Shown here in pieces: positions 28,772 through 40,800 of a DNA stretch of 64,000 nt. Position 1 is the first letter of the stretch. Each line of letters opens with the position of its first letter. The notes beneath the pieces were generated by a model that saw only the letters and a list, made by a program, of their open reading frames with translations, was not told the origin of the DNA and ran no database searches. The translations under genes and the position numbers were made by a program. This DNA is from Mycolicibacterium insubricum (lineage in GTDB: Bacteria; Actinomycetota; Actinomycetes; Mycobacteriales; Mycobacteriaceae), in the NCBI RefSeq assembly GCF_010731615.1, contig NZ_AP022618.1, positions 3,968,001 through 4,032,000 on the forward strand. Direction: 5' to 3'.

Positions 28772-28893
28772 CGCCTTAAAAATGGGATCCCCCTCCGTCC
28801 CGCACCTCGCCCCCCACGGCGATCAGCCCGTAGCCGAGCCTAGCCAAGCAACTATACGTTGGCACCGGCGTGCCAGTCTGAAGCAGGCTCATC

Positions 28894-29226
28894 TCAGTAG
28901 TTATGGCATGCGGCCACCGCGCCCTGTGCAACGTCCAGGATCTGCTGCGCGGCTGGATTGGTCTTGTTCATTTCAATGATGTTGGCGCGGCTGGCATGCG
29001 ACTGAGCAAAGTAAGTCCGGAATGCATCTTGCTGGTCGGGCCTGCTGTCGAGGAACGCAGCTGCAGCTGGGTTTTGCACCCGTACCGCACTGATCACCTG
29101 TTCATAGCTGCAGTCCGTATTTATCAAAGCTGAATAATCGGGGTCGGCGCTGGCACTGCCTTGCGCTAGCACCACCGTCAACGCACCAGCCGCAACAACC
29201 AATCCCATCAATGATAATCTGGCCAT
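28894..29226 (-). CDS. Secreted TB8.4 / Rv1174c-family (haemophore-related) protein
   Basis: This 110-residue protein has a signal peptide (about 1-28, ending GSASADPDY) and a helical mature part with two cysteines: INTDCSYEQVISAVRVQNPA near the start and AQGAVAACHNY at the end. The frame DxxINTxCxYxQVxxA......P.AA......C.NY is the one I recall from TB8.4 (Rv1174c), whose family is annotated as haemophore-related. AGGAAGG lies 9 nt before the ATG. In M. tuberculosis that gene sits between fbiC and fadH; here a family member lies inside the lipopeptide operon, between the methyltransferase and mmpS. It may bind haem or, by context, help carry the lipopeptide. Confidence 0.85.
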   Translation of the reverse strand: MARLSLMGLVVAAGALTVVLAQGSASADPDYSALINTDCSYEQVISAVRVQNPAAAAFLDSRPDQQDAFRTYFAQSHASRANIIEMNKTNPAAQQILDVAQGAVAACHNY

Positions 29227-29260
29227 ACTTCAACACCTTCCTGCGGATCCCGTCCTGTCG

Positions 29261-30148
29261 TCATATCGACGGTTGGGCATGCCTTGTTATCTCAAATCGA
29301 TCGGGAAGCTCATCGGCGAAATCCACCAGCGTCAACGAGTCGTTCAGCCAGTCCCGCAGCCGACGCGGCAGTCGACGCCCCATCGATTGCCGGGCCCGGA
29401 ACACCCGGCCGCGCCCCTGGGGACCTCGTCCAGCAGCCTGTACGGCACGTACGCCAGGCAGCGGGCCCAAGAGCGTCACTAGCTCCGTGTCCGACACTCC
29501 GAACGGCAAGGGGGGCACGCGATAGCGCTTCGAAGCCCGGAGCCCGCGCCGCTGGGAAAGTCTAACCAGCAGGGGCGGAGGCAGGTCGAACAACATCCGA
29601 CCCCCGGGGAATCGGCGCGCGCATTCGGCGATCAATCCCAGAACCTGAGCCTGCTGAAAGTACATCAGCAGCCCCTCCGCTGTGATGAACACGCCGTTAC
29701 TCGGATCTACTTGATCCATCCAGCTGTAGTCCAGAGCGGATTGCGCACACATGGTGATCCGCGGCAGCATGGGCAGTAACCGCGAACGGAGCTCCACAAC
29801 TGCGGGTAAATCCACGGTGAGCCAGCGGAACTCACCACCCGGAATCGCCGCATCGAGCCTCCAGAAGCTGGTCTGCAGCCCCTCTGCAAGCGCCACCACT
29901 GTTGCCTTTGGATGCTGTTCGAGGTAGGCGCGGGTGTTGGCGTCGAACGACGCGGCCCGCAGCGCAATCTCCTGGCGAGTGTGACCGAACTTGGCAAAGT
30001 CGACATCCATCGCGTCCTCCAAGCGGATCGCCATCGGATCGTCAATGACTCCGTCTGCCCTGCGCGCCTCACGGGCCCGCGAGTTGAGCGTCAACAACGC
30101 AGTCTCGGAAATGCCGGTAAGGTCAACGGACTGTTTTTCTGGTTTCAC
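29261..30148 (-). CDS. SAM-dependent methyltransferase, leucine carboxyl methyltransferase (LCMT/TcmP-like) family
   Basis: This 295-residue class I methyltransferase begins VDLTGISETALLTLNSRARE, the usual start of mycobacterial LCMT-family enzymes. SAM-site elements ATVVALAEGLQTSFWRLD and FRWLTVDLPAVVELR follow, and VFITAEGLLMYF lies near 170. LCMT relatives methylate carboxylates or hydroxyls. Placed 62 nt after NRPS2, it could form a methyl ester on the released peptide or modify a Thr. The glycine-rich loop normally written GxGxDT reads ALAEGLQTS here. GTG 30148 is chosen by N-terminal length and a GGGAG 11 nt upstream; GTG 30166 and 30205 are alternatives. Confidence 0.85.
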   Translation of the reverse strand: MKPEKQSVDLTGISETALLTLNSRAREARRADGVIDDPMAIRLEDAMDVDFAKFGHTRQEIALRAASFDANTRAYLEQHPKATVVALAEGLQTSFWRLDAAIPGGEFRWLTVDLPAVVELRSRLLPMLPRITMCAQSALDYSWMDQVDPSNGVFITAEGLLMYFQQAQVLGLIAECARRFPGGRMLFDLPPPLLVRLSQRRGLRASKRYRVPPLPFGVSDTELVTLLGPLPGVRAVQAAGRGPQGRGRVFRARQSMGRRLPRRLRDWLNDSLTLVDFADELPDRFEITRHAQPSI

Positions 30149-30210
30149 TGAGACAGACACTCCCACATCATATTGCGGCAAGCACCGAATTCCTTGAGGT
30201 TGCACCGCGG

Positions 30211-33200
30211 TCAGCCTTCCAGCAACAATCGAAGGCTCTGCCCGTACTCACGTAGGGCTCGCTCTGTGAACATTTCATGGTGTGTGCAATCGACGGATCC
30301 GGAGGTGAGATCGCCGGACACGTACGGTCGCCAATCCTCGACGGCGGAATTGAAGCGCTTTCGCCTTTGCAACGCCGGCCACCGCAACGACAGGCCAGGC
30401 AAGAGACTGTCGTGGTCCGCGCGCAAGCTAGCGGAGAAGGCAATGGCATCTCCGTCGTATCGCCCGGATACGTGACCCATCAGCATGTCCCGGTTCGTGA
30501 CGAAGCTCCGGACCATCAGGTCGACCACCTCCCGAGGAGGAAGGTCAGCTGAAAATCCCTGCTGCTCGACGAGTATCGCTGCCTGCTGGTAGCCGAGACC
30601 TTGCGGATGGTTTGAGAAGTCCACACCCATCTGACTGAGAATGCTTTGCATGACAAATTGCTCGGCAAAAACACGGTTTCGCCCAAGGTATTTAATGGCG
30701 ATTTTGGCAATCCTATTCCGTTCTCCGGTCGCCGGTTTGGAATCCACCAGAACTAGGTGCTCGACCTTGAATCCACGTCGACGCAATTCGATCGCGATCT
30801 CCTGAGCGACGATGCCCCCGAAGGACCACCCGAGGAGTCGGTATGGCCCGTCTGGACAATGGTTCTGAATGCGGTTCGCATAAGTCACCGCCAAATCCCG
30901 GACCGAGGCGGACTCACTTTCGCCATCCTGAGGGATCTGGTTTATCCCGATGATCGGGCAATCGAGATACTGGCCAAGACTCCGATAAGGCCAGCTAAGC
31001 CCGAACCCATCGTGAATGCAGAACAGAGGGGTGCCAGCGCCTTCCTTAAGTACCTGCATGGGAAGTAGCAGCGCGGTGTCCTGCGCCGCCCCGACAGTGT
31101 CGATCCGCTCAGCGATACCCGCCACCGTCGGGGTTTTGAACAGCATCGAGACGGCAAAATCTGCGCCGAGTTCAACTCGAATCCGAGCCAACAGTCTCAT
31201 CGCGGACAGTGAATGTCCTCCCAGATCGAAGAACGAATCATCGATGCCAACCCGCTTGACCTCAAGAACCTCGCTGAACAGTTCGGCAAGCTTTTCTTCA
31301 CGGGCATCACGCGGCGCCCGATACGCCACGGTGCTCACGAACTCGGGAGCTGGCAGGGCTCGGCGGTCGAGTTTACCGTTCACGGTCAGCGGCAGCGATT
31401 CCATCGCGATGATGCTGGCCGGCACCATGTACTCGGGCAGCCGTTCAGCGATGAAACGGCGAAGCTCGGCGACTCGTTCAATTGCAGCTGGGTCATTGAC
31501 GCATCCTGCCAGCGACTCCACCGGCACGACCGGTACATACAGATCCGACAGCGCCACGGTGCGACCGTCGACGTCCTGGTCGAGCATCTTGGTGTAGATC
31601 ACATCGACTAAACCCGGGGTCGGTGACCAGGTCACAGCCGTGGCATACCCGCGCTCTGCACCCAGCCGATGGCACTGATCTGTCAGCACTCCATCGGATG
31701 GAGTGATACCGGCACGCAGATCGGCAAGGCTGACGCGATCCCCGGCCAAAGCCAACGCCTGCACCAGTTCCACATCAGGCAGAACCCCTGCGTGCGGCAC
31801 CCCGACCACCCGCAGCGCCTCGGGCTGCTGCAATGCGAGATAGTCGCCCACAGCGGCCAGACCGGTGAACTGCTCCCATGGCTGGCTAGGAATCTTCGTC
31901 AAAGAACGCGCATACACCGGCGCCTTCCGCAGTACCACCTCGTAGCGATAGCTGCTCAACTCATTGACCACACCCATGTCTTTGAGCTGGATATCCACGG
32001 TGGCGATCTCTGGTATGCGCTGAGGCAGGGCGGCGAAGAACTCCGGTGACAACAACAGCTCCTGCTCATCGAGTATCTCGCGCCGTATCCGCTCCCGCAC
32101 CACCGCCGCAGTTTCCCGCTCCGCATCGGCATCGGTGCACACCACCTTCGTGGTAAACGCCGACAGCAGTGACAGATTACGGACATCGCCGAGGAACAAT
32201 GCGCCCCCCGGTGCCAGCTTCTGCATCGCGACGTCGAGCACATCCAGCAGATACCCCGCGCTGGGGAAGTACTGAATGACTGAATTGAGGATCACCACAT
32301 CGAAATACCCCGAAGGGAGGCCATCGGCAATATCGGCTGCCTGCACCTGCAACCGCACCAGGTCACCCCACGGCTTTTCAGCGACCGAAGCCCGTAGCTT
32401 CTCGATCGTCGCTTTGGAGAAGTCCGTGGCCCAATACTCAACGCAATCGGGCGCAACATGGCCCAGCAACAAACCGGACCCCACACCGATCTCCAGCACT
32501 CGCTGCGGGTTCAGACCTCGAATCCGATCCAACGTAGCGGCCTGCCACTCCTGCATCTGCTCCAGCGGAATCGGCTCACCGGTGTAACTGCTGTTCCATC
32601 CGTCGAAGTCCTCGCCCACCTCGGCGAATGCGCCCGTAGTGAAACTCTCGCCGGAGTACAGACCCTCGTACACGTCCTGCCACTGATCGACCAGCTGGGT
32701 TTCTCGCTCGCGATCACGGACTAGCATCATCTGCTTGTCCAGGGCCACATAACCGACCAGCTGCTGATCGCCGATACCTGAGCCGTCTTCAGCGGTAGAA
32801 GCGTGGGTGACTACGGCTGCCTGGCCTACCCGCGGATGAGCCATCAGCGCCGCCTGGATCTCCCCCAACTCGATTCGATACCCACGAACCTTCACCTGCT
32901 CATCGGCCCGGCCCGCATACTCCAACTGTCCATCCGGGTTCCACCGAACCAGATCCCCAGTCCGATACATCCGCAACCCAGAACCACCAAACGGGCATGG
33001 CACAAACCGCGACGCTGTCAACCCCGAACGACCGACATACCCCAGGCCGACACCAGTACCGGCCACATACAACTCACCAACCACACCAACAGGCACGGGA
33101 CGCAAGTGCGCGTCCAATACAAACAACGCCGCACCCGGTACCGGGAAACCGATCGGCACCGTGCCCATTCCCGCCGACAACGGCGCGATGGTGCTGAAGA

Positions 33201-34896
33201 CGGTCGCTTCAGTCGGACCATACCCATTGAGCATCACTCGCCCCGGCGCCCACCGATCAACCACCTCAGTCGGGCATGCTTCCGCCGCAACCATCAGAGC
33301 AGCCGCCTCTATGCCCTCCGGAGTCAGCATTCCCACCGACGAGGGAGTTTGGCTCAGGACTCCCACGTCCTCTTTTACGAGCAACGCCTGGAGGTCCTGA
33401 GGCGAGCGCCTGACGTCCTCGGGTACCACCACCAACCGGCCACCATGCAGCAGGGCACCCCAGATCTCCCACACCGAGTAGTCGAACGCCAGCGACGAGC
33501 ATTGCGCCCACACTTGATCGGAATCCAGGCGCACGCCGATGTCCATGCCATCGAACAACCGCGTGACGTTGCGATGGGTGATCGCCACGCCCTTCGGGGT
33601 GCCTGTGGTGCCCGAGGTGTAGATGATGTAAGCGACGTCATCCGCGGCTGGGTCACCATCGACTGGCGCCACTGACGAATCTGTGATTGCGGAGTCCGCC
33701 ACATCAACTACAGCAAATCGACTGTTAGACAGTCTTTCCCGCAGCTCTGAGGAAGTGACCACCACAGTCGGATCCGAATCGCCGAGAATAAACTCGACCC
33801 GCGCGTCCGGTACCACCGGATCGATCGGCACATACGCCGCACCGGTCTTCAAAATCGCCAGGATCGCAGTGATCGCCCGCGCCGAGCGCGGCAACAACAA
33901 CCCCACCCGCGCACCCGGACCAGCACCACGAGCAATCAGCACATGCGCCAACCGATTCGACGCCTCATCAAGGTCCCGATACGACACCGACACACCGTCA
34001 AAACGCAACGCCACCGCATCCGGACCCGCCACAACCTGACGGGCAAACAACCCCGGAATCGACACTCCACTAGAAGAAACCGGGGTGCCCAACACCGCCC
34101 GATTACCGACCTCGTCGAGCCACGAGTACTCAACGTCATCGAGGACATCGATCGCCGAAACCGCCACCGCAGTATCGGCGGTCATCTCCTCCAAAACCCG
34201 CCGTAGGCGGTCGATCAGCGTTTCAACGGTCGTTCGGTCGAACACATCCGTGCGGAACTCCACCGACCCGAAAAGTCCCACCGGAGCGCCCGTATCGTCC
34301 CAACGCTCCTTTAGCGAGACAAACAAGTCCACCCTGGCCGACTTCGTATCGGCACCTAGCGGCTGCACCTCGACGTCACCAAGGAGCATCGAGGCATCAG
34401 AGTCTCCGACGTAGTTCTGCCATCCGAATAGCACCTGCACTAGGGGGTGATGGGCCAGGCTGCGGACTGGATTCAGGTCCTCAACGACGGCCTCAAACGG
34501 CACGTCCTGATGCTCAAAGGCCTCCAGGCTGCGAGCCCGGACCCGATCCAGCACCTCGGCCACATCCGGATCACCGGACAAATCAACTCGCAACACCAAC
34601 GTGTTGACGAAAAACCCGATCAACTCCTCCAGCGCCGGATCCTGGCGACCCGCAATAGCCACACCCACAGCCACATCCGTGGTCCCGGCCAACTTCGCCA
34701 ACAACACCGACAACCCGGCCTGAACCACCATAAAACTGGTCACACCACGCTCACGCGCCACCCGAGCGATCTGCTCCTGCAACGCCGCCGGCCACTCCAC
34801 CGCAACACTGGCACCCCGATAATCAGCAACCGCCGGATACGGCCGATCCGTAACAACTCCAACCGCTCCGGCAACCCCGCCAACGCCTGACGCCAA
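30211..34896 (-). CDS. NRPS2 fragment d: C(end)-A6 with methyltransferase-T-thioesterase
   Basis: This open frame has 1561 residues; coding sense begins near 34850, after the lesion. It holds the second half of a condensation domain, then adenylation domain A6 (about 265-1160) with [11 protein letters not shown] core [15 protein letters not shown] class I methyltransferase ([14 protein letters not shown]; about 717-994, nt 31915-32745) is inserted between motifs A8 and A10, the place used by N-methylating modules. A carrier domain follows with [12 protein letters not shown] (Ser near 31210), then a type I thioesterase with GWSFGG and a late His. The A6 pocket residues read D-Y-W-S-M-A-G-V-F-K, for which I know no match. 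The module adds and methylates the last residue and the TE releases or cyclises the chain. Confidence 0.88.
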   Translation of the reverse strand: MASGVGGVAGAVGVVTDRPYPAVADYRGASVAVEWPAALQEQIARVARERGVTSFMVVQAGLSVLLAKLAGTTDVAVGVAIAGRQDPALEELIGFFVNTLVLRVDLSGDPDVAEVLDRVRARSLEAFEHQDVPFEAVVEDLNPVRSLAHHPLVQVLFGWQNYVGDSDASMLLGDVEVQPLGADTKSARVDLFVSLKERWDDTGAPVGLFGSVEFRTDVFDRTTVETLIDRLRRVLEEMTADTAVAVSAIDVLDDVEYSWLDEVGNRAVLGTPVSSSGVSIPGLFARQVVAGPDAVALRFDGVSVSYRDLDEASNRLAHVLIARGAGPGARVGLLLPRSARAITAILAILKTGAAYVPIDPVVPDARVEFILGDSDPTVVVTSSELRERLSNSRFAVVDVADSAITDSSVAPVDGDPAADDVAYIIYTSGTTGTPKGVAITHRNVTRLFDGMDIGVRLDSDQVWAQCSSLAFDYSVWEIWGALLHGGRLVVVPEDVRRSPQDLQALLVKEDVGVLSQTPSSVGMLTPEGIEAAALMVAAEACPTEVVDRWAPGRVMLNGYGPTEATVFSTIAPLSAGMGTVPIGFPVPGAALFVLDAHLRPVPVGVVGELYVAGTGVGLGYVGRSGLTASRFVPCPFGGSGLRMYRTGDLVRWNPDGQLEYAGRADEQVKVRGYRIELGEIQAALMAHPRVGQAAVVTHASTAEDGSGIGDQQLVGYVALDKQMMLVRDRERETQLVDQWQDVYEGLYSGESFTTGAFAEVGEDFDGWNSSYTGEPIPLEQMQEWQAATLDRIRGLNPQRVLEIGVGSGLLLGHVAPDCVEYWATDFSKATIEKLRASVAEKPWGDLVRLQVQAADIADGLPSGYFDVVILNSVIQYFPSAGYLLDVLDVAMQKLAPGGALFLGDVRNLSLLSAFTTKVVCTDADAERETAAVVRERIRREILDEQELLLSPEFFAALPQRIPEIATVDIQLKDMGVVNELSSYRYEVVLRKAPVYARSLTKIPSQPWEQFTGLAAVGDYLALQQPEALRVVGVPHAGVLPDVELVQALALAGDRVSLADLRAGITPSDGVLTDQCHRLGAERGYATAVTWSPTPGLVDVIYTKMLDQDVDGRTVALSDLYVPVVPVESLAGCVNDPAAIERVAELRRFIAERLPEYMVPASIIAMESLPLTVNGKLDRRALPAPEFVSTVAYRAPRDAREEKLAELFSEVLEVKRVGIDDSFFDLGGHSLSAMRLLARIRVELGADFAVSMLFKTPTVAGIAERIDTVGAAQDTALLLPMQVLKEGAGTPLFCIHDGFGLSWPYRSLGQYLDCPIIGINQIPQDGESESASVRDLAVTYANRIQNHCPDGPYRLLGWSFGGIVAQEIAIELRRRGFKVEHLVLVDSKPATGERNRIAKIAIKYLGRNRVFAEQFVMQSILSQMGVDFSNHPQGLGYQQAAILVEQQGFSADLPPREVVDLMVRSFVTNRDMLMGHVSGRYDGDAIAFSASLRADHDSLLPGLSLRWPALQRRKRFNSAVEDWRPYVSGDLTSGSVDCTHHEMFTERALREYGQSLRLLLEG

Positions 34897-37800
34897 TACC
34901 CCAACTGACGAGAAATCACACTGCCAGGATCAGATTCAGACCCCAACCAGTGGCGCTGCCACAACGTGTAATCGGCATACTGCACCCCCAACGGAGCCCA
35001 CCCCGGCGCCTGCCCAGCACTGCGCGCCGCATATGCCACACCCAGATCACGCACCAACGGCGCAATCGAAGACCCATCACCGGCAATGTGATGCAACACC
35101 GCCGCCAACACAAACTCACCATCACCGACATCAAAAACCTGCGCCCGCAACGGAACCTCAGCAGCGACATCAAACCGATACCCCACGATATCGGCAATCA
35201 CCTCACCAAGACGCTCCTGCGACCACCCCGAGGCATCAACAACCCGCCAACCGAAATCAACATCCTCCGGCGAAAGCACCACCTGACGCGGCACCCCATC
35301 GACCATCGGGAACACCGTGCGCACACTCTCATGACGAGCAACCACATCACCGAGCGCCAACCCCAACGCCACAACATCCAAACCACCAGAAAGCCGCAAC
35401 ACCACCGGCATGTTGTAGGTGGCGATATCGCCTTCCGAGCGGTTCAAGAACCACAGGCGTTGCTGGGCATACGACAACGGCACCACATCCGGACGCAGCC
35501 CCGACGTCAACGCCGGACGCCCACCCGAACCCACACCAATACGCGGCGCCAACAACGCCACCGACGGCGACTCAAACAACGTCCGCACCGCAAGCTGAGT
35601 ATCAAAAGCAGCACTCACCGCCGCCGCAACACGCATCGCCGACAACGAATCCCCACCCAGGTCGAAGAACGAGTCATCCACACCGACGCGCTCCACACCC
35701 AAAACCTGAGCGAAAATCCCAGCCAACAACTCCTCAGTCGCCGACGACGGCCCCCGATACCCCAGAGACCCGCCATAATCCGGCGCCGGCAACGCCCGCT
35801 TATCCAACTTCCCATTCACCGTCAACGGCAAAACATCAAGCACCACAACAGCAGAAGGCACCATATAACCGGGCAACCGCTCACCCAACACCGACCGAAC
35901 ACCAACCGGATCCACCACACCCGGGGCCGACTCAGTCACATAACCCACCAGGCGCTTATCCCCGGGCCGATCCTCCCGAACAATCACCGCAACCTGATCA
36001 ACCCCATCACAAGCCGACAGCGCAGCCTCAATCTCCCCCAACTCAATCCGATACCCACGAACCTTCACCTGCTCATCGGCACGCCCCACATACTCCAACT
36101 CACCGGCCGCATTCCACCGAACCAAATCCCCCGTCCGATACATCCGCAACCCAGACCCAACACCCTCACCACCAAACGGGCACGCCACAAACCGCGACCC
36201 CGTCAACCCCGAACGACCCACATAACCCACACCAACACCAGCACCAGCCACATACAACTCACCAACCACACCCACCGGCACCGGACGCAACCAACCATCC
36301 AACACAAACGCACTCAAGTGAGTCAGCGGAACACCGACCGGGCTAACCACACTGTCGGTATCAGCAGCCACCACCTCCCGGAAAGTGACATGCACCGTCG
36401 TCTCGGTGATGCCATACATGTTGATCAGCCGCGGCGATTCCGGATGACGCTGCATCCAGCCACCCAATTTCTGTGGATCCAGCGCCTCCCCACCGAAGAC
36501 CACCGCCTCCAACGCCAACTGCGTCCCCCTCTCGGGATGGGCAGCATCCACCGCCTGCAACGCATAAAACGCCGACGGCGTCTGGCTCAAAACATTGACC
36601 CGCTCAGCCACCAACAACGAGTACAGATCCTCAGGAGCACGAACCACCTCGTCAGGGGCCACCACGACCTGGCCCCCGCACAACAACGCACCCCAGATCT
36701 CCCACACCGAAAAGTCAAACGCCAGCGAATGGCACTGCGACCACACCTGCCCCGACCCCGAACCCAACTCCGCCTGCAGCGGACCAAGCAACTCCACCAC
36801 ACTGCGATGAGTAATCGCACAACCCTTAGGTTTACCCGTAGTCCCCGACGTGTAAATCAGATACGCCACATCATCGACAACCGGACCACCCTCAACCGGA
36901 GTCACCGGTTGCTCGGCGATAACCGGGTCCTCGATATCGATGATCGGCACATCGAACCCAGCGACCCGATCCCGCAACCCAGCAGTAGTCACCACCGCCA
37001 CCGGACCCGCATCACCAAACACAAACCCGACCCGCTCATCCGGGTGCCCCGGATCAACAGGCACATACGCCGCACCGGTCTTCAAAACAGCCAGAATCGC
37101 AGTGATCGCATCAGCCGAACGCGGCAACAACAACCCCACCCGCGCACCCGGACCAGCACCACGAGCAATCAGCACATGCGCCAACCGATTCGACGCCTCA
37201 TCAAGGCCCCGATACGACACCGACACACCGTCAAAACGCAACGCCACCGCATCCGGACCCGCCACAACCTGACGGGCAAACAACCCCGGAATCGACACCC
37301 CACTAGAAGAAACCGGGGTGCCCAACACCGCCCGATTACCGACCTCGTCGAGCCACGAGTACTCAACGTCATCGAGGACATCGATCGCCGAAACCGCCAC
37401 CGCAGTATCGGCGGTCATCTCCTCCAAAACCCGCCGTAGGCGGTCGATCAGCGTTTCAACGGTCGTTCGGTCGAACACATCCGTGCGGAACTCCACCGAC
37501 CCGAAAAGTCCCACCGGAGCGCCCGAGGCGCTCCAGTTCTCCTCCAACGAGAAGGTCAGATCAGCACGCGCAGAATGAGTCTCAGCCGTCAACGGCTCGA
37601 TACCCACATCCCCCAACGCCAGACCTGCAGCCGGCAGATCCCCACCACGCTGCCAGGCCAACATCACCTGCACTAGGGGGTGATGGGCCAGGCTGCGGAC
37701 TGGATTCAGGTCCTCAACGACGGCCTCAAACGGCACGTCCTGATGCTCAAAGGCCTCCAGGCTGCGAGCCCGGACCCGATCCAGCACCTCGGCCACATCC

Positions 37801-40800
37801 GGATCACCGGACAAATCAACTCGCAACACCAACGTGTTGACGAAAAACCCGATCAACTCCTCCAGCGCCGGATCCTGGCGACCCGCAATAGCCACACCCA
37901 CAGCCACATCCGTGGTCCCGGCCAACTTCGCCAACAACACCGACAACCCGGCCTGAACCACCATAAAACTGGTCACACCACGCTCACGCGCCACCCGAGC
38001 GATCTGCTCCTGCAACGCCGCCGGCCACTCCACCGCAACACTGGCACCCCGATAATCAGCAACCGCCGGATACGGCCGATCCGCCGGCAACTCCAACCGC
38101 TCCGGCAACCCCGCCAACGCCTGACGCCAATACCCCAACTGACGAGAAATCACACTGCCAGGATCAGATTCAGACCCCAACCAGTGGCGCTGCCACAACG
38201 TGTAATCGGCATACTGCACCCCCAACGGAGCCCACCCCGGCGCCTGCCCAGCACTGCGCGCCGCATATGCCACACCCAGATCACGCACCAACGGCGCAAT
38301 CGAAGACCCATCACCGGCAATGTGATGCAACACCGCCGCCAACACAAACTCACCATCACCGACATCAAAAACCTGCGCCCGCAACGGAACCTCAGCAGCG
38401 ACATCAAACCGATACCCCACGATATCGGCAATCACCTCACCAAGACGCTCCTGCGACCACCCCGAGGCATCAACAACCCGCCAACCGAAATCAACATCCT
38501 CCGGCGAAAGCACCACCTGACGCGGCACCCCATCGACCATCGGGAACACCGTGCGCACACTCTCATGACGAGCAACCACATCACCAAGCGCCAACCCCAA
38601 CGCCGCAGTATCCAAACCACCCGAGAGCCGCAACACCACCGGCATGTTGTAAACCGCAGACGGCCCCTGCAACTGCCCCACAAACCACAACCGCTGCTGG
38701 GCAAACGACAACGGCACCACATCCGGACGCTCAACAGCCATCAACGCCGGACGCCCACCCGAACCCACACCAATACGCGGCGCCAACAACGCCACCGACG
38801 GCGCCTCAAACAACGTCCGCACCGCAAGCTGAGTATCAAAAGCAGCACTCACCGCCGCCGCAACACGCATCGCCGACAACGAATCCCCACCCAGGTCGAA
38901 GAACGAGTCATCCACACCAACGCGCTCCACACCCAAAACCTGAGCGAAAATCCCAGCCAACAACTCCTCAGTCGCCGACGACGGCCCCCGATACCCCAGC
39001 CCCCCACCATAATCCGGCGCCGGCAACGCCCGCTTATCCAACTTCCCATTCACCGTCAACGGCAAAACATCCAAAACCACAACAGCAGAAGGCACCATAT
39101 AACCCGGCAACCGCTGCCCAAGCGCCGCACGCACACCAACCGGATCCACCACACCCGCAGCCGACTCAGTCACATAACCCACCAAGCGCTTATCCCCCGG
39201 CCGATCCTCCCGAACAATCACCGCAACCTGATCAACCCCATCACAAGCCGACAGCGCAGCCTCAATCTCCCCCAACTCAATCCGATACCCACGAACCTTC
39301 ACCTGCTCATCGGCACGCCCCACATACTCCAACTCACCGGCCGCATTCCACCGAACCAAATCCCCCGTCCGATACATCCGCAACCCAGACCCAACACCCT
39401 CACCACCAAACGGGCACGCCACAAACCGCGACCCCGTCAACCCCGAACGACCCACATAACCCACACCAACACCAGCACCAGCCACATACAACTCACCAAC
39501 CACACCCACCGGCACCGGACGCAACCAACCATCCAACACAAACAACGCCGCGCCCGGCGGTGGGCTGCCGATCGGTACCGTGGCCGATACAGCCCCTGCA
39601 GTTAGAGGTGCGCTGATCGCTCCCAGAATCGTCGCTTCAGTCGGTCCATAAGCGTTCAGCATCGTGCGGCCCGGTGTCGCCCATCGGTCAACCAGCTCCG
39701 GAGGGCAGGCTTCGGCTGCTGCCACCAAAGTGATCGACTCGAGCCCTTCTGGGGACAATGCCCCTGCTGCCGACGGCGTCTGCGTAAGCACGTCGACTTG
39801 CTCTGTTACCAGCAACGCGTGGAGTTCTTCTGGAGAAGCGGTCACATCTTCAGGCACCACAACCAAACGCCCACCGTGCAGCAGAGCGTTAAATATCTCC
39901 CACGTTGATGCGTCGAAGGCCAGTGAGTGGCACATTGCCCAGACCCCGGGCCGCGGCCATCCTGGATCCAGCGCGACAACTAACTGGGCAAGGTTCCGAT
40001 GCGCGATTGCCACACCTTTTGGGGTGCCGGTAGTGCCCGAGGTGTAAATCAGATACGCCACATCGTCTGCGGCCGGTCCATTTTTCGGCGGGGTCGCAGG
40101 CGCCTGTGCGACTGCCTGGTCGTCGATGTCGATGATCTCGACGTTTCTTCCGGCCAGCCGGTCCCTCTGGTCGGCGGTGGTGATCACGGCGATGGGTTCG
40201 GCGTCGTCGAAGACGAAGGCCACCCGCTCATCCGGGTGCGCGGGATCCACCGGCACATAGGCAGCGCCGGTCTTGAGCACCGCCAGGATCGCGATCACCC
40301 CGCCGGCCGTACGCGACAGCAACATGCCCACCCGCGCACCAGGCCGCGCACCGAGTCCCGCGAGGATGTTCGCGAGCCGATTCGACGCCTCGTCCAACTC
40401 CCGATACGACACCGACGCACCGTTGTAGCGCAATGCCACCACATCTGGGATCGCCGCCACTTGACGTGCAAACAACTCCGGAATCGACACCCCAGCATCA
40501 GCACCGGAGACAACCCCGTCGAACAGCACATCCCGGTTACCGATCTCGTCAAGCCACGAGCACTCAATATCATCGAGCAAGTCAATTGACGACAACGCCT
40601 GGCTGGTGTCGGCCGCCATCTCAGACAGCACCCGCGCCAATCGCTGTGCGAGCGACGTGACAACTGTGCCGTTGAATTGGGTGGTGTCGTATTCGAATCG
40701 GAGGCCGAGTTGAGGTCCGGGTAGGACGGCCAGGGTCAACGGGTAATGGTTGTACTCGGTACCGGTGAATCCGGTGACGGTGAGGTCGGTGGTGGCGCCA

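Noticed and set aside
28838..28860. Iron box upstream of mmpS (GAGCCTAGCCAAGC)
   Set aside because: Only about 12 of 19 positions match the IdeR consensus and neither half is good.
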